Assembly (NCBI GenBank): GCA_020426845.1
Contig: JAGQPF010000185.1
Location: 1 to 58,805, forward strand
Direction of reading: 5' to 3'
DNA length: 58,805 nt
DNA from: Planctomycetales bacterium
GTDB lineage: Bacteria > Planctomycetota > Planctomycetia > Pirellulales > Pirellulaceae
Position 1 is the first letter of the stretch; every line of letters begins with the position of its first letter. This document shows, one piece after another, positions 45,170 through 54,300 of the stretch. The notes below the pieces were generated by a model. The model ran no database searches. It saw only the letters and a program-made list of their open reading frames with translations, and was not told the origin of the DNA. Position numbers and translations under genes: made by a program.

Positions 45170-45302
45170 GAGTAGCTCCGTGGCTAACGGCAAGGTTTCT
45201 CGAGTCCGCCGGGGATGCTCGAGAGGCGCTTGCCGGCGAGCTCCGACGTCACATGTCGCCAGCTCGCCCTAAGCGTGAATGGTGTGAAAGTTATGGGACA
45301 GC

Positions 45303-45328
45303 GTGAATGCGTATTGTGAATGCGTATT
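45303..45328. repeat. 13-bp direct repeat upstream of gspF
   Basis: GTGAATGCGTATT occurs twice in direct tandem in the 287-bp gap between the GspE-like and GspF genes, with a partial third GTGTGAT. The gap is otherwise unremarkable and may hold a promoter for the pilin half of the operon. Confidence 0.7.
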
Positions 45329-45456
45329 GTGTGATGACGTCGAGTGATTATTCCAACTACCCTGGTAAGTTGCCGAAATTCGGCTTGTCCGCGGCGCTGA
45401 TCCCTCGCTGACGCTTCGGGTTTCCTTGTCCTTGACGCTTGCAATCCGGAGGCGGC

Positions 45457-47175
45457 CTACGCCTCTTGAATTGTCTCCCGCACGATTTCCTCGAGCGTCG
45501 TCGTGCCGGAGTGCACAAAGTTCAGGCCATAGTCGCGAAGCGTGATCATGCCGTAGTTTTGCGCCGTCGACCGCAGCTCGTCGGTCGACGCGTTCCGCAT
45601 GATCATGTCCCGCAATTCGTCGTTCATAATCATCAGCTCAAACAGGCCGACGCGGCCCTTGTAGCCGGTGTTGTTGCAAACGTCGCAGCCGACGCCGCGG
45701 TAAAACTTCTTGGTGTCCGCTTCCTCGCGGCTCATGCCTAGCTCGTACAGCAGCTCGTCCGAGGGCTCGACCTCCTGACGGCACTGAGCGCAGATGCGCC
45801 GGACCAACCGTTGAGCCAGAATCGCCTCGACGGTGGCGGTGATCAAAAACGTGGGGATGCCCATGTCTCGCATTCGTGTGACGGTGCTTGGGGCGTCGTT
45901 GGTATGCAGCGTGCTGAACACCATATGTCCCGTCAGCGACGCTTGCACGGCGATCTCTGCCGTCTCGCGATCACGGATCTCGCCGACCAGGATGATGTCG
46001 GGATCTTGCCGCAAGATCGCTCGCAAGCAGGCGGCGAAGGTGACATCGATGTCCGAATCGATCGGGATCTGCACGATGCCCTCGATGTCGTACTCGACGG
46101 GATCTTCGGTGGTGATCAGCTTGTCCTGTATCTTGTTCAACTCGCTCAGCGCCGAGTACAGCGTGGTGGTCTTGCCCGAGCCCGTGGGGCCGGTGACCAG
46201 GACGATGCCGTTGGGCCGCTCGATGACGTGGCGGAACTGCTCCATGGTGTGGTCGTCCATGCCCACGTTGCCCAGGTCCAGCGAGACCACCGAGCGGTCG
46301 AGGACTCGCATGACGACGCTTTCGCCGAACATGGTCGGCAACACGCTGACGCGGAGGTCGACCGGGTGTCCGCCGACCGACAGCTCGATGCGGCCGTCCT
46401 GCGGCAAGCGACGCTCGGCGATGTCCAGATTCGCCATCACCTTGATGCGAGTCGTGATGGCAAACGCCAAATGGCGGGGAGGCGGCACCATTTCGTAGAG
46501 CACGCCATCGGCCTTGATGCGAATGCGAAACTCGTCTTCGAACGGCTCGAAGTGAATGTCGCTGGCGTGGTCCTTGATGGCCAGCAGCAGCACCATGTTC
46601 AGCAGCTTGCGAACCGGCGCGCTGTCGGCCAACGCCTCGGCGGTCGCGAGCTCCATCGGGCCGCCGCCCGACACCTGCTCGGCCGCCGCCAGCAGCTCGG
46701 CATCCTCCTCGAGCTGCTCGATGATCGTCTCCATCGTGTCGGTCTCGGAGTCGAAGTGCTTGGCCAATTCGGCCAGCAGCTCGCGCTCCGTGCAGACCAC
46801 CATCTCGATGTCGTACGAGAGGAACATCCGCAGCTCGTCCTGCATCGACAGGTTCTGCGGATCGCAGGTGGCGACGGTCAGCGTGTTGCCCTCGAAACGC
46901 ACGGGGACCACACGCCACATCTGGGCCATCGTCTCGCTGATCATCTCCAGCACGTTTTTGGGAACGGTGAGATCCGAAAGGCTCACCACGTCCATGTTCA
47001 TCTGCTCGCCCAGCGCCTGAGCCAGCTGGTCGTCGGTGATCACCCCCATCTCCTCGGCGATCTTCCCCAACAGCTCTCCCGGCTGCTGTTGCTGCTCCTC
47101 GAGCAACATCTCGAGCTGCTCGTCGGAGATGAAGCCGAGGTCGACAAAAATCTGCCCGATGCGACGGACCGCCAT
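45457..47175 (-). CDS. gspE: GspE/PilB-type assembly ATPase 2
   Basis: A 572-residue cytosolic hexameric ATPase. An N-terminal MshEN-type domain (RIGQIFVDLGFISDEQLEML) is a family that often binds cyclic di-GMP. The motor has Walker A GPTGSGKTTTLYSAL (near 330-345), an Asp box with EDPVEYDIEG, Walker B ILVGEIRDRETAEIAV, and the tetracysteine zinc module CAQC...CDVC near the C-terminus. It powers pseudopilus extension through GspF. Separated from PilT by 148 nt and from gspF by 287 nt. Confidence 0.94.
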   Translation of the reverse strand: MAVRRIGQIFVDLGFISDEQLEMLLEEQQQQPGELLGKIAEEMGVITDDQLAQALGEQMNMDVVSLSDLTVPKNVLEMISETMAQMWRVVPVRFEGNTLTVATCDPQNLSMQDELRMFLSYDIEMVVCTERELLAELAKHFDSETDTMETIIEQLEEDAELLAAAEQVSGGGPMELATAEALADSAPVRKLLNMVLLLAIKDHASDIHFEPFEDEFRIRIKADGVLYEMVPPPRHLAFAITTRIKVMANLDIAERRLPQDGRIELSVGGHPVDLRVSVLPTMFGESVVMRVLDRSVVSLDLGNVGMDDHTMEQFRHVIERPNGIVLVTGPTGSGKTTTLYSALSELNKIQDKLITTEDPVEYDIEGIVQIPIDSDIDVTFAACLRAILRQDPDIILVGEIRDRETAEIAVQASLTGHMVFSTLHTNDAPSTVTRMRDMGIPTFLITATVEAILAQRLVRRICAQCRQEVEPSDELLYELGMSREEADTKKFYRGVGCDVCNNTGYKGRVGLFELMIMNDELRDMIMRNASTDELRSTAQNYGMITLRDYGLNFVHSGTTTLEEIVRETIQEA

Positions 47176-47323
47176 GGGATGCCTTCAAGTTGGAGCGATG
47201 TAGCTGTGGAGCGAGGTAGCGAGGTAGCAATGGAATGGAGCAATGAGGATGTTGAAAACCACCGGGCTCGCGAACGCCACCGCGTTGGGGCGATGATTGC
47301 CGGTTTTCAACGACCGCAGGCCG

Positions 47324-48436
47324 CTAGTCGACGACCTCCAAGTCATCATCCTGGCCGTCCTCGGCGCCGCGCCGGTAGGCCACGACACGTTTGGCGACGT
47401 CGTCGGGGCTATGCGCCTTGGTCAACACGTCCTCGAGAGTGCACTGCTGATCGCGCCACAGTTTGAACAGGGCGTCGTCCATCAATTGCATGCCGTGTTT
47501 GGCGCCGGTTTGAATGGACGAATTGATGCGGAACGTCTTGTTCTCGCGAATCAGGTTGGCGATGCCCGAGGTGACGACCAAAATTTCGTAAGCCGCCACC
47601 CGGCCGCCGCTAATCTTCGGCAACAGGGTCTGCGCGACCACACCGATCAACGATGTCGATAGCTGGGTGCGGATCTGGTCCTGCAAGTTGCCGGGGAACG
47701 CGTCGATAATACGGTTGACCGTGCCTTGAGCGCTGTTGGTGTGCAGTGTGCCGAACACCACGTGGCCGGTCTCCGCCGCGCTGATCGCCGCCTCGATCGT
47801 CTCCAAGTCGCGAAGCTCGCCGACGAGAATCACGTCGGGGTCCTGACGCAACGCGCGTCGAATCGCCTCGGCAAAGCTCGGCACGTCGACGCCCACCTCG
47901 CGCTGGTTGACCGTCGACATCTTGTGGTCGTGATAAAACTCGATCGGGTCCTCGATCGTGATGATGTGGTGATCCACATTCTCGTTGATGTAGTTCACCA
48001 AGCTGGCCAGCGTCGTACTTTTGCCCGAGCCCGTCGGGCCGGTGACCAGAAACAGGCCACGAGGACGCAGCACCAGATTGACGACCTCCGAAGGCAGCCC
48101 CAACTGCTCCGGGGTGAGCTTGTCCGTGGGGATCTGCCGCAACACCATCGCGATGTTGCCCTTCTGCTTGAACACCGACACGCGGAACCGCGCCTTGGTG
48201 CCGAAGGCGAACCCGAAGTCGGCGCTGCCGCGCTCCTGCAGCTCCCGCTGGCAGCGATCCGGCGTGATGCTCTTCATCAACGCCACGGTGTCGTCGGGGC
48301 CGAGCACATTGGTCTCGAGCTTCCGCATGCGACCGTGCAAACGAAACACCGGAGGTTGCCCGACGGTGATGTGAATGTCGCTGGCGCCTTGCTTGACGCA
48401 GGCCTCCAGCAGCTTGTCGATCAGAACAGTTGCCAT
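47324..48436 (-). CDS. pilT: Twitching motility ATPase PilT
   Basis: A 370-residue retraction ATPase. Walker A GPTGSGKSTTLASLVNYI, Asp box EDPIEFYHDHK, Walker B VILVGELRDLETIEAA, His box TGHVVFGTLHT, and the PilT-specific C-terminal IANLIREN followed by GMQLMDDAL. No tetracysteine module, as expected for PilT. ATG at 48436 (MATVLIDKLL) is chosen; the frame continues upstream to 48496 without sense. Its presence indicates pilus retraction, not only secretion. Confidence 0.94.
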   Translation of the reverse strand: MATVLIDKLLEACVKQGASDIHITVGQPPVFRLHGRMRKLETNVLGPDDTVALMKSITPDRCQRELQERGSADFGFAFGTKARFRVSVFKQKGNIAMVLRQIPTDKLTPEQLGLPSEVVNLVLRPRGLFLVTGPTGSGKSTTLASLVNYINENVDHHIITIEDPIEFYHDHKMSTVNQREVGVDVPSFAEAIRRALRQDPDVILVGELRDLETIEAAISAAETGHVVFGTLHTNSAQGTVNRIIDAFPGNLQDQIRTQLSTSLIGVVAQTLLPKISGGRVAAYEILVVTSGIANLIRENKTFRINSSIQTGAKHGMQLMDDALFKLWRDQQCTLEDVLTKAHSPDDVAKRVVAYRRGAEDGQDDDLEVVD

Positions 48437-48817
48437 GCGAGAAAACTCAACAAGGTCAATCGAGACCACCCGAGCGGGTGGTCGAGCAAACCGCAATTCG
48501 CAGGTCGGATATCAAGGGATATCGAATGCGATCGCGAGAGATGACGAAAAGCGAAAAGATGAGGTAGCGAGAGCAGCGAGGGCAACAGGTGAAAGCAGTA
48601 AAAGAAGGCGATGGAGAAAAGCTGAGCGAATGAAGGTTGGAGGGCAAAGGGTTGCCGGCGAAGGCCGACTGGTCCACCGGGCCTCACGGGAGGCCCAAAT
48701 AGCCCTTGCCACCCGACACTCGATTATTGGCAGCAATTCGATGGCCCTCAACGAATTGGCAGATTTTCTCCAGGGGGCGTGGATTTCTGCCTTGGGGCCC
48801 CGTACCGCCGGTGACGC
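48437..48817. other. Intergenic region with polypyrimidine transcript tract and GGGCCTC hairpin
   Basis: The 381-bp gap between the pilB-like and pilT genes. From about 48530 to 48660 the plus strand is purine-rich, so the operon transcript would carry a long C/U-rich tract. At 48679-48696 is a perfect hairpin GGGCCTC-ACGG-GAGGCCC, whose arms are the terminal inverted repeats of the 33-bp coding repeat. A short frame across 48421-48687 is unlikely to be a gene (composition artefact). Confidence 0.55.
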
Positions 48818-50578
48818 TTACTGGCTTTCTCTCGCGAGCATTTCAGGGGTGAATTGCAGCTGATCCTGCTCGGTTCGCTTGGCGACCCGATGCACCTCTT
48901 CGATGGTCGTCAGGCCCTGCAGCATCTTTTGCAGACCGTCGAAATAGAGCGTCCGCATGCCCTCGGCGATCGCCACGCCGCGAATGTCTTCGGACGATCG
49001 CCCTTCGAACACCATTTCCCTAACCTTTGGTGTCACAAGCATTAACTCCATGATGGCCATCCGGCCGCGGTACCCGGACTTCTGGCAATACCCGCACCCC
49101 TTGCCACGCATGAAGGTCGCCCCCTCGTACATCTCCTTGGGCATCCAGCTGTCTTCCAAGACGCTATCGGAGGGAGTGAACGGCTGCTTGCAGCGGGTGC
49201 AGTTGACTCGCACCAGACGCTGAGCCATGACCGCGATCACGGAGCTTGCCACCAGATAGCTGGGTACGCCCATGTCCACCATGCGGGTCACGGCAGAGGG
49301 CGCATCGTTCGTGTGTAGTGTACTGAAAACCAAGTGTCCAGTGAGGCTGGCTTGGATTCCCATCGACGCTGTCTCGTTATCTCGCATTTCGCCCACGAGA
49401 ATGATGTTGGGGGCCTGTCGCAACATCGAGCGAATGATGCGGGCGAAGTCGAGCCCGATGTTGTGCCTCACCTCGCACTGATTGATCCCGGGCAGGTAGT
49501 ACTCGACCGGGTCCTCCGCCGTGATGATCTTTCGATCCGGGCGGTTCATCGCGTTGAGCGCCGCGTAGAGGGTGGTTGTCTTCCCCGAGCCGGTGGGGCC
49601 GGTCACCAGGATGATTCCGTTGGGGCGCTGAATCAGACTTTGAAAATTTCGGAAGTTGTATTCCGAAAGACCAAGCTGGCGGATGCCAATTTTAATGTTG
49701 TCCTTGTCCAGCAACCGCATCACCACCGACTGGCCGTGGTTGGTCGGGATCACGCTCACCCGCAAGTCCATGTCCTTGTCGCGGACGGTCACTTTGATCC
49801 GCCCGTCCTGGGGGCGCCGCCGCTCGGCGATGTCCATCCTCGCCAGAATCTTAATGCGGCTTAGCAGCGCGGATAACAGCCGCCGGGGGGTGCGGTCACG
49901 CTCAACCAGGCGGCCGTCAATGCGGTAGCGAATCCGCACATGATGCTCAAACGGCTCGACATGAATGTCCGAGGCCCGCAGCTGAACTGCCTCGGTGATC
50001 ATCATTTGGACCAACTTGACGATCGGAGCGCTGTTCTCGTCGACCGTCTCGTCGTCCGACATGCTGTCTTCTTCGGTCTCCGTGAAGTCGATCGCCGTGT
50101 CGGTAAACTCCTGCAGCATCGAGTCAGCCGATTCACCTTCGACCTGCCCGTAGTAGCGGTTGATCGCCTCGATAATCGCCTCGCGGGGGGCGAGCGCCGT
50201 GTGGACGGTGCGGTTGAGAATGAACCGCAGCTTCTCGGTGGTTTCCATATCCATCGGGTCGCTGATAATCACCCGAATGGCCTCCCCTTCCTCCTTCCAG
50301 GGGAGAATCGTGTTTTCCCGCGCGATCGACTCCGGCACCAACTCGATGACCTTTTCCGGGATCTTCACCTCGCTGAAGTCGACGTACTCCATGCCGTGGG
50401 ATTGCGCGACGGCCCGCATCACGTCTTCCGCAGTGGCGTACCGGAGCTGAATCAGGCAATCCGCCACCGATTTGCCGGTTTGCTCCCGGGCCATCTGGGT
50501 GGCGTCGGACAATTGGTCCAGACTGCACTTGCCCTCCGCGAGGAGAATGTCCGCAAAATCCTTGGTCTTTTTGACCAT
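48818..50578 (-). CDS. pilB: GspE/PilB-type assembly ATPase 1
   Basis: A 586-residue assembly ATPase with an N-terminal MshEN-like domain (about 1-150), Walker A GPTGSGKTTTLYAALNAM, Asp box EDPVEYYLPG, Walker B IILVGEMRDNETASM, a His box TGHLVFSTLHT, and a C-terminal tetracysteine zinc site (CTRC...CGYC). It is the first gene of the pilus/secretion cluster. With the second ATPase and PilT it gives three motors in one locus, so two extension motors may serve different pilins or conditions. Confidence 0.94.
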   Translation of the reverse strand: MVKKTKDFADILLAEGKCSLDQLSDATQMAREQTGKSVADCLIQLRYATAEDVMRAVAQSHGMEYVDFSEVKIPEKVIELVPESIARENTILPWKEEGEAIRVIISDPMDMETTEKLRFILNRTVHTALAPREAIIEAINRYYGQVEGESADSMLQEFTDTAIDFTETEEDSMSDDETVDENSAPIVKLVQMMITEAVQLRASDIHVEPFEHHVRIRYRIDGRLVERDRTPRRLLSALLSRIKILARMDIAERRRPQDGRIKVTVRDKDMDLRVSVIPTNHGQSVVMRLLDKDNIKIGIRQLGLSEYNFRNFQSLIQRPNGIILVTGPTGSGKTTTLYAALNAMNRPDRKIITAEDPVEYYLPGINQCEVRHNIGLDFARIIRSMLRQAPNIILVGEMRDNETASMGIQASLTGHLVFSTLHTNDAPSAVTRMVDMGVPSYLVASSVIAVMAQRLVRVNCTRCKQPFTPSDSVLEDSWMPKEMYEGATFMRGKGCGYCQKSGYRGRMAIMELMLVTPKVREMVFEGRSSEDIRGVAIAEGMRTLYFDGLQKMLQGLTTIEEVHRVAKRTEQDQLQFTPEMLARESQ

Positions 50579-50719
50579 CGCGCCGATCCTGAAAAGATGA
50601 GATTGAAGCCACTAACAGCTTGGACCAGTCAGGGCAGGGAGCCCCGCTTATCCATCTTGCCTCACGATCCGGACAGTTGTCAATTCGCGGATCCCCTTTG
50701 CCGGCCACGTTTTCGATCG

Positions 50720-51661
50720 CTAATCCGCCAGTATTTCCTGCAGCATCCTCAGCCAGCGTAGATCCTCGGGACCCAACTGGGCGTGGCTGTGTTCGGCGGG
50801 AGAGTTGAGCACATCGGAATAAACGTTGACGATCGCCCGGCAGGTGAGCCTGGCCCGTTGACGGCGGTTGGCTGCGTCCGGCTCGATCCCATCCAATTCC
50901 GCATCGAAGTCCAGCAACGGATCGAATTGATGCTCGTTGGTCTCCAACGCGCGATCCAGCGCCGCGAGCATCGGGCTGACGACCCGAGTCGTCTCGGCGC
51001 CACGGAACTGCTTGAGAACGGCGCGCTCCGCTTCCCGGACGTCCCGTTGAACACGCCGTTGCTCCAGGGCTTCGCTGGCCGAGCGGAGCCCGAATTTGGA
51101 GAGCAACATCGCGGCCGACGGCAGCAGCGCCTTCGCCGCGATGCCAGCGCCCGCCACCGGATTGACGAAGGCCACCAGTCCGCCGATCGCAAGCACGCCG
51201 TGAAACACCTGGCTGTCCAGGGTGTCAATCCGATCGGCGAGTTCCTTAAGGCGTCCCGCCAGTCCGGCGTTGTCCCGCTGAGCAGCGGAGTCCACCACTT
51301 CGCGACGGCTCTCCGCCAGCAGCAGCGACTCGACGATGGCGACGCCCGCTTCCGTGGGGACATGCACCAGTCGCCGCTTCGGTAAATCGTTGACCGGTGG
51401 CGTTCCCTCGGGCAGGCACCGCATCGAGTACAACGAGTAGCCGGCCGATGCCAGTCGGAAGGGGACGAGAAAGTAATGCTTCTCGTCGTAAGCCAGTTCG
51501 CCGTCCGCCGCGTCCAGGCGCTCCGTCGAGCCGAACAACCAGCTTCCGGCGAGGGACTCGCGGACGTAGGTCACGCCCGCACCGAGATATTCGGTGGCTG
51601 CGTCCCAACTGGCCGCTCCCCGCCGCTGCGCCTCCTGCAGCACCCCGCGAATGGAGAACAA
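50720..51661 (-). CDS. Hypothetical membrane-associated protein
   Basis: About 313 residues, function not recognised. A central helical region (GRLKELADRIDTLDSQ) leads into two hydrophobic segments (VLAIGGLVAFVNPVAGAGI and LLPSAAMLLSKFGL), followed by a charged helical C-terminal half. The start is uncertain: TTG at 51661 lies 7 nt after the TPR gene stop and keeps operon spacing; an ATG at 51721 would overlap the TPR gene by 53 nt. Probably co-transcribed with the TPR gene. No link to the pilus genes is shown beyond proximity. Confidence 0.6.
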   Translation of the reverse strand: MFSIRGVLQEAQRRGAASWDAATEYLGAGVTYVRESLAGSWLFGSTERLDAADGELAYDEKHYFLVPFRLASAGYSLYSMRCLPEGTPPVNDLPKRRLVHVPTEAGVAIVESLLLAESRREVVDSAAQRDNAGLAGRLKELADRIDTLDSQVFHGVLAIGGLVAFVNPVAGAGIAAKALLPSAAMLLSKFGLRSASEALEQRRVQRDVREAERAVLKQFRGAETTRVVSPMLAALDRALETNEHQFDPLLDFDAELDGIEPDAANRRQRARLTCRAIVNVYSDVLNSPAEHSHAQLGPEDLRWLRMLQEILAD

Positions 51662-51668
51662 GGGCTGA

Positions 51669-52829
51669 TCACTCCACTTTGATGCGAAACGGCTGGTTCT
51701 GCTTGTACGTGTCCAACACATTCTGCTCGACGGACTTCCCTTCGCCCTCTTTGGAGTCAACGACGCGCTGCTGGAACTCGATGGCGTGTTTAAAATCCTT
51801 CAGTTCCGCGTAGGCGGCCGCCAGAGCTTTCAGGTCTTCGGGTACCTTGTAGCTTCGCATCACGCACGCCTTGCTGGCCGCTTCAAACGCTGCATTGCCG
51901 TTGCGAATCTTGTCGTCCGGGCAGGTCGCCAACAGCCACGCCTTGTTTTGAAACGCCAATGCGAATTGCGGAGCGATCTCAATCGCCTTGTCGTAGTCCT
52001 GGAGCGCACCGACGAAGTCGCCCGCAAACTGGCGGTTGTAGCCTCGATTGTTCAAGGCCATGGCGTTCTGCGGGTCGACCTTGACCCAGGCGTCAAAGTC
52101 CTTGACGGCGTTGGTGTAGTCGCGTTTCAGGTAGTACATGAAGCCCCGGCTGCTGAGAGCTGGCGCGTGGTCGGGCTTCCGTTTCAGCGCCTCGGTGAAC
52201 TCGGCAATCGCGTTGTCCAGCTTTTCCTGGTGCCGGTAGGCGACGCCTCGAAGCACAAAGTAGGTCGGGTTTTCCGGGTCGAGCTTCATGACGCTGGCGA
52301 CGGTCTGCATCACGCCGTCATAGTCGGCCAGCCGCATCTGGGCCTCGGCGAGGCTCACATAGGCAGCCTCGTACTGATCGTCCAGCTTGATTGCCTGACG
52401 GTAGTCGGCGACCGCTTTGTCCGATTCACCTCGAGCGGAGTAGACGTTGGCGCGAGCCAAGAAGAGGTTGGCGTCCGTCGGCGTCGCCTTGATCAGCTCG
52501 TCGTACAGCGGCGCGGATTGTTGAATCGGCACCATCGCGGTCCGCGCCACTCTCAGGTGGCTTTCCCCGTCCACGGCGCGGACCACAATGTTTGTTTCGT
52601 CGCTGCTGACCACGACCATCGCCTGTCCGGGCTGCGCATAAATGGTCTCTTTGTTCTGTAGCTTGACCTTGGCGACGACCAAGCTGCCCGCCTGATACGG
52701 ATCCGCAGCCGCGGGAGCGCCGGGGGCGGTGGCAGCAGGCTGTTGAGCCACGGCCATGCCCGTGAGGGCAACCGCAATGGCAAATGCTGGCCAGCGGCAG
52801 GAAATGCGAGCGGGGCAAAAAGCAGACAT
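51669..52829 (-). CDS. Exported tetratricopeptide-repeat protein
   Basis: A 386-residue secreted protein. Signal peptide MSAFCPARISCRWPAFAIAVALTGMAVAQ, then a short beta domain (about residues 35-85: VVAKVKLQNKETIYAQPG...VRAVDGESHLRVART) and at least six TPR units from about 100 onward (ANLFLARANVYSARGESDKA; AYVSLAEAQMRLADYDGV; TYFVLRGVAYRHQEKLDNA; ALSSRGFMYYLKRDYTNA; ALNNRGYNRQFAGDFVGA; LAFQNKAWLLATCPDD). It likely acts as a periplasmic protein-interaction scaffold. ATG at 52829 gives the signal peptide; an in-frame start at 52883 is possible. Confidence 0.85.
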   Translation of the reverse strand: MSAFCPARISCRWPAFAIAVALTGMAVAQQPAATAPGAPAAADPYQAGSLVVAKVKLQNKETIYAQPGQAMVVVSSDETNIVVRAVDGESHLRVARTAMVPIQQSAPLYDELIKATPTDANLFLARANVYSARGESDKAVADYRQAIKLDDQYEAAYVSLAEAQMRLADYDGVMQTVASVMKLDPENPTYFVLRGVAYRHQEKLDNAIAEFTEALKRKPDHAPALSSRGFMYYLKRDYTNAVKDFDAWVKVDPQNAMALNNRGYNRQFAGDFVGALQDYDKAIEIAPQFALAFQNKAWLLATCPDDKIRNGNAAFEAASKACVMRSYKVPEDLKALAAAYAELKDFKHAIEFQQRVVDSKEGEGKSVEQNVLDTYKQNQPFRIKVE

Positions 52830-52948
52830 GACAGCTCCAATGAGTATCCCCACCGGTTGGGTGGGCGGCGAGAGAGGGTTCAATCCCCAATATTTAGCTT
52901 CCTTTCCCCGATCCTTGCAACCTCACCGCGCGAATCTCCTTGAGGGCT

Positions 52949-53014
52949 GTCGTGGCACAGGCCGCCAGCCTGCGCTTTGCGCGGGCTTCACAGGCTGGCA
53001 GCCTGTGCCACGAC
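52949..53014. repeat. Long imperfect inverted repeat of CAGGCTGCCAGCCTG family
   Basis: Two 26-nt arms pair at 24 positions around a 14-nt loop: the left arm starts GTCGTGGCACAGGC and the right ends GCCTGTGCCACGAC. Each arm contains the palindromic unit of 1463-1556 and 32475-32498. It occupies the 301-bp divergent gap 52830-53130 between the TPR gene and the deoxyhypusine-synthase-like gene; promoters for both must lie around it. Nothing else is recognised in the gap. Confidence 0.9.
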
Positions 53015-53130
53015 TGCCATTGCCCGTTGGGTGATTTTCGATCGGCTGCTATAAAGCGTCGCTACGGGGACGGCTTCCGCAGTCCTGGCATCATGGCTGA
53101 CAGTTTGCGAGCGAAGAACGGAGCGAGAGG

Positions 53131-54204
53131 GTGACACGAGAATTGAGAGATGGCCGGGAGGACGGCTTGAGGCCGCTGCAGAGCCTGGCGCTGGATGGTG
53201 TGTCGTCATTTGCGGATCTCTTGCGGGGGATGTCCGACACGGCTTTCGCCGGCCGGCAGTTGGGCGAGGCGTTTGCCATTCTTTGCGAGATTGCCGAACG
53301 TCCTCAATGTCGCACCGTGCTGACCGTTTCCGGCGCGATGACCGTCGCGAAGCAGGGCCGCATTCTTTGCGATCTCGTCGACGCGGGATTGATCGATGCC
53401 ATCGTCTCCACGGGCGCGTTGATGGCTCACGGACTCACCGAGTCGATTGGGTTGACTCATTACCGCTACGACCCCAGCAAGTCGGATGAGCGGCTGTTCC
53501 AGCTTGGGTATAACCGCATCTACGACACGCTCGAGATGGAGGCGAACCTGAACGACGTCGAGAAGATGGTTCGCTCCGTGCTGAGGGAGGTCCAGCCCGA
53601 GGACGGCGTCTGGTCGTCGGCTCGGCTTTGCGCCGCGCTGGGCGAACGGCTCGATCGCGAAAACCACGGCGCGGGCATCCTGCGCAGCTGCCATCGCCGA
53701 GGCGTGCCGGTGTTCATCCCCGCCTTCTCCGACTCCGAGCTCGGCCTGGATGTCGCCACTTGGGCGATGTCCGAGGCGCAGGGGGCCCAGTTGGCGGGTG
53801 AGTCGGATCCGAACAAGGTCTTCAACACCGTGCCGGCCTTCAATCCGTTCTTGGATCTGCAGCAGTACGCGCGGTTCATCGGCGAGGCCGAGGAGCTTGC
53901 GATTCTCACGATTGGCGGTGGCGTCCCACGCAACTGGGCGCAGCAAGTGGCGCCCTACTACGACATCACCAACGATCGGGTCGGCACCGAGCTCGCCGCC
54001 CCGCGGTTCCGATTCGGCATTCGGATCTGCCCCGAGCCGGTGCACTGGGGCGGACTTTCCGGCTGCACCTACTCGGAAGGAGTCAGCTGGGGGAAATTCA
54101 TGGCGCCGCAGGATGGAGGACGCTTCGCCGAAGTCATGGCCGACGCGACCATCGCCTTGCCGTTGCTGGCCAAAGGCATCCTGGAGCACCTGGCCCCGAA
54201 GTAG
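53131..54204 (+). CDS. Deoxyhypusine synthase-like protein
   Basis: A 357-residue NAD-dependent enzyme of the deoxyhypusine synthase family. Visible signatures are VSGAMTVAKQG (NAD site), STGALMAHGLTES, VFIPAFSDSELG, LTIGGGVPRNW, and EGVSWGKF with the catalytic Lys K322 that forms the imine with the aminobutyl group. Bacterial members commonly make homospermidine or related polyamines rather than modify eIF5A, so a polyamine role is likely; substrate unknown. Starts at GTG 53131, preceded by GAGCGAGAGG. The TAG stop is the left edge of a 99-bp dispersed repeat. Confidence 0.85.
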   Translation: MTRELRDGREDGLRPLQSLALDGVSSFADLLRGMSDTAFAGRQLGEAFAILCEIAERPQCRTVLTVSGAMTVAKQGRILCDLVDAGLIDAIVSTGALMAHGLTESIGLTHYRYDPSKSDERLFQLGYNRIYDTLEMEANLNDVEKMVRSVLREVQPEDGVWSSARLCAALGERLDRENHGAGILRSCHRRGVPVFIPAFSDSELGLDVATWAMSEAQGAQLAGESDPNKVFNTVPAFNPFLDLQQYARFIGEAEELAILTIGGGVPRNWAQQVAPYYDITNDRVGTELAAPRFRFGIRICPEPVHWGGLSGCTYSEGVSWGKFMAPQDGGRFAEVMADATIALPLLAKGILEHLAPK

Positions 54205-54300
54205 AGGGCATTTCAAAGTCTTTCCTGGCGCAATCGAAGGCAGTTTTTCTGCCGGTCTTATCAACCCGATTGCCGATCGGGAAGTTTTTGACATGCGTTG
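54202..54300 (-). repeat. 99-bp dispersed repeat, copy 2, at a convergent gene junction
   Basis: Near-identical reverse complement of 1719-1817. It begins at the TAG stop of the deoxyhypusine-synthase-like gene and covers the stop codon and last codons (encoding KLPDRQSG) of the convergent gene 54261-55241. Contains the perfect hairpin GGCAG-TTTTT-CTGCC at about 54238-54253. Its exact placement at two gene ends suggests insertion at, or replacement of, the transcript ends. Confidence 0.9.

Noticed and set aside
45811..47466. A 551-codon open frame antisense to gspE
   Set aside because: His/Asp/Val-rich translation typical of a shadow frame; the minus strand encodes a complete GspE with all motifs.
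48421..48687. Short frame in the pilB-pilT gap, rich in Phe, Ser and Leu
   Set aside because: The translation reflects the polypyrimidine tract; no start context or conserved motif, and it would overlap the pilT start.
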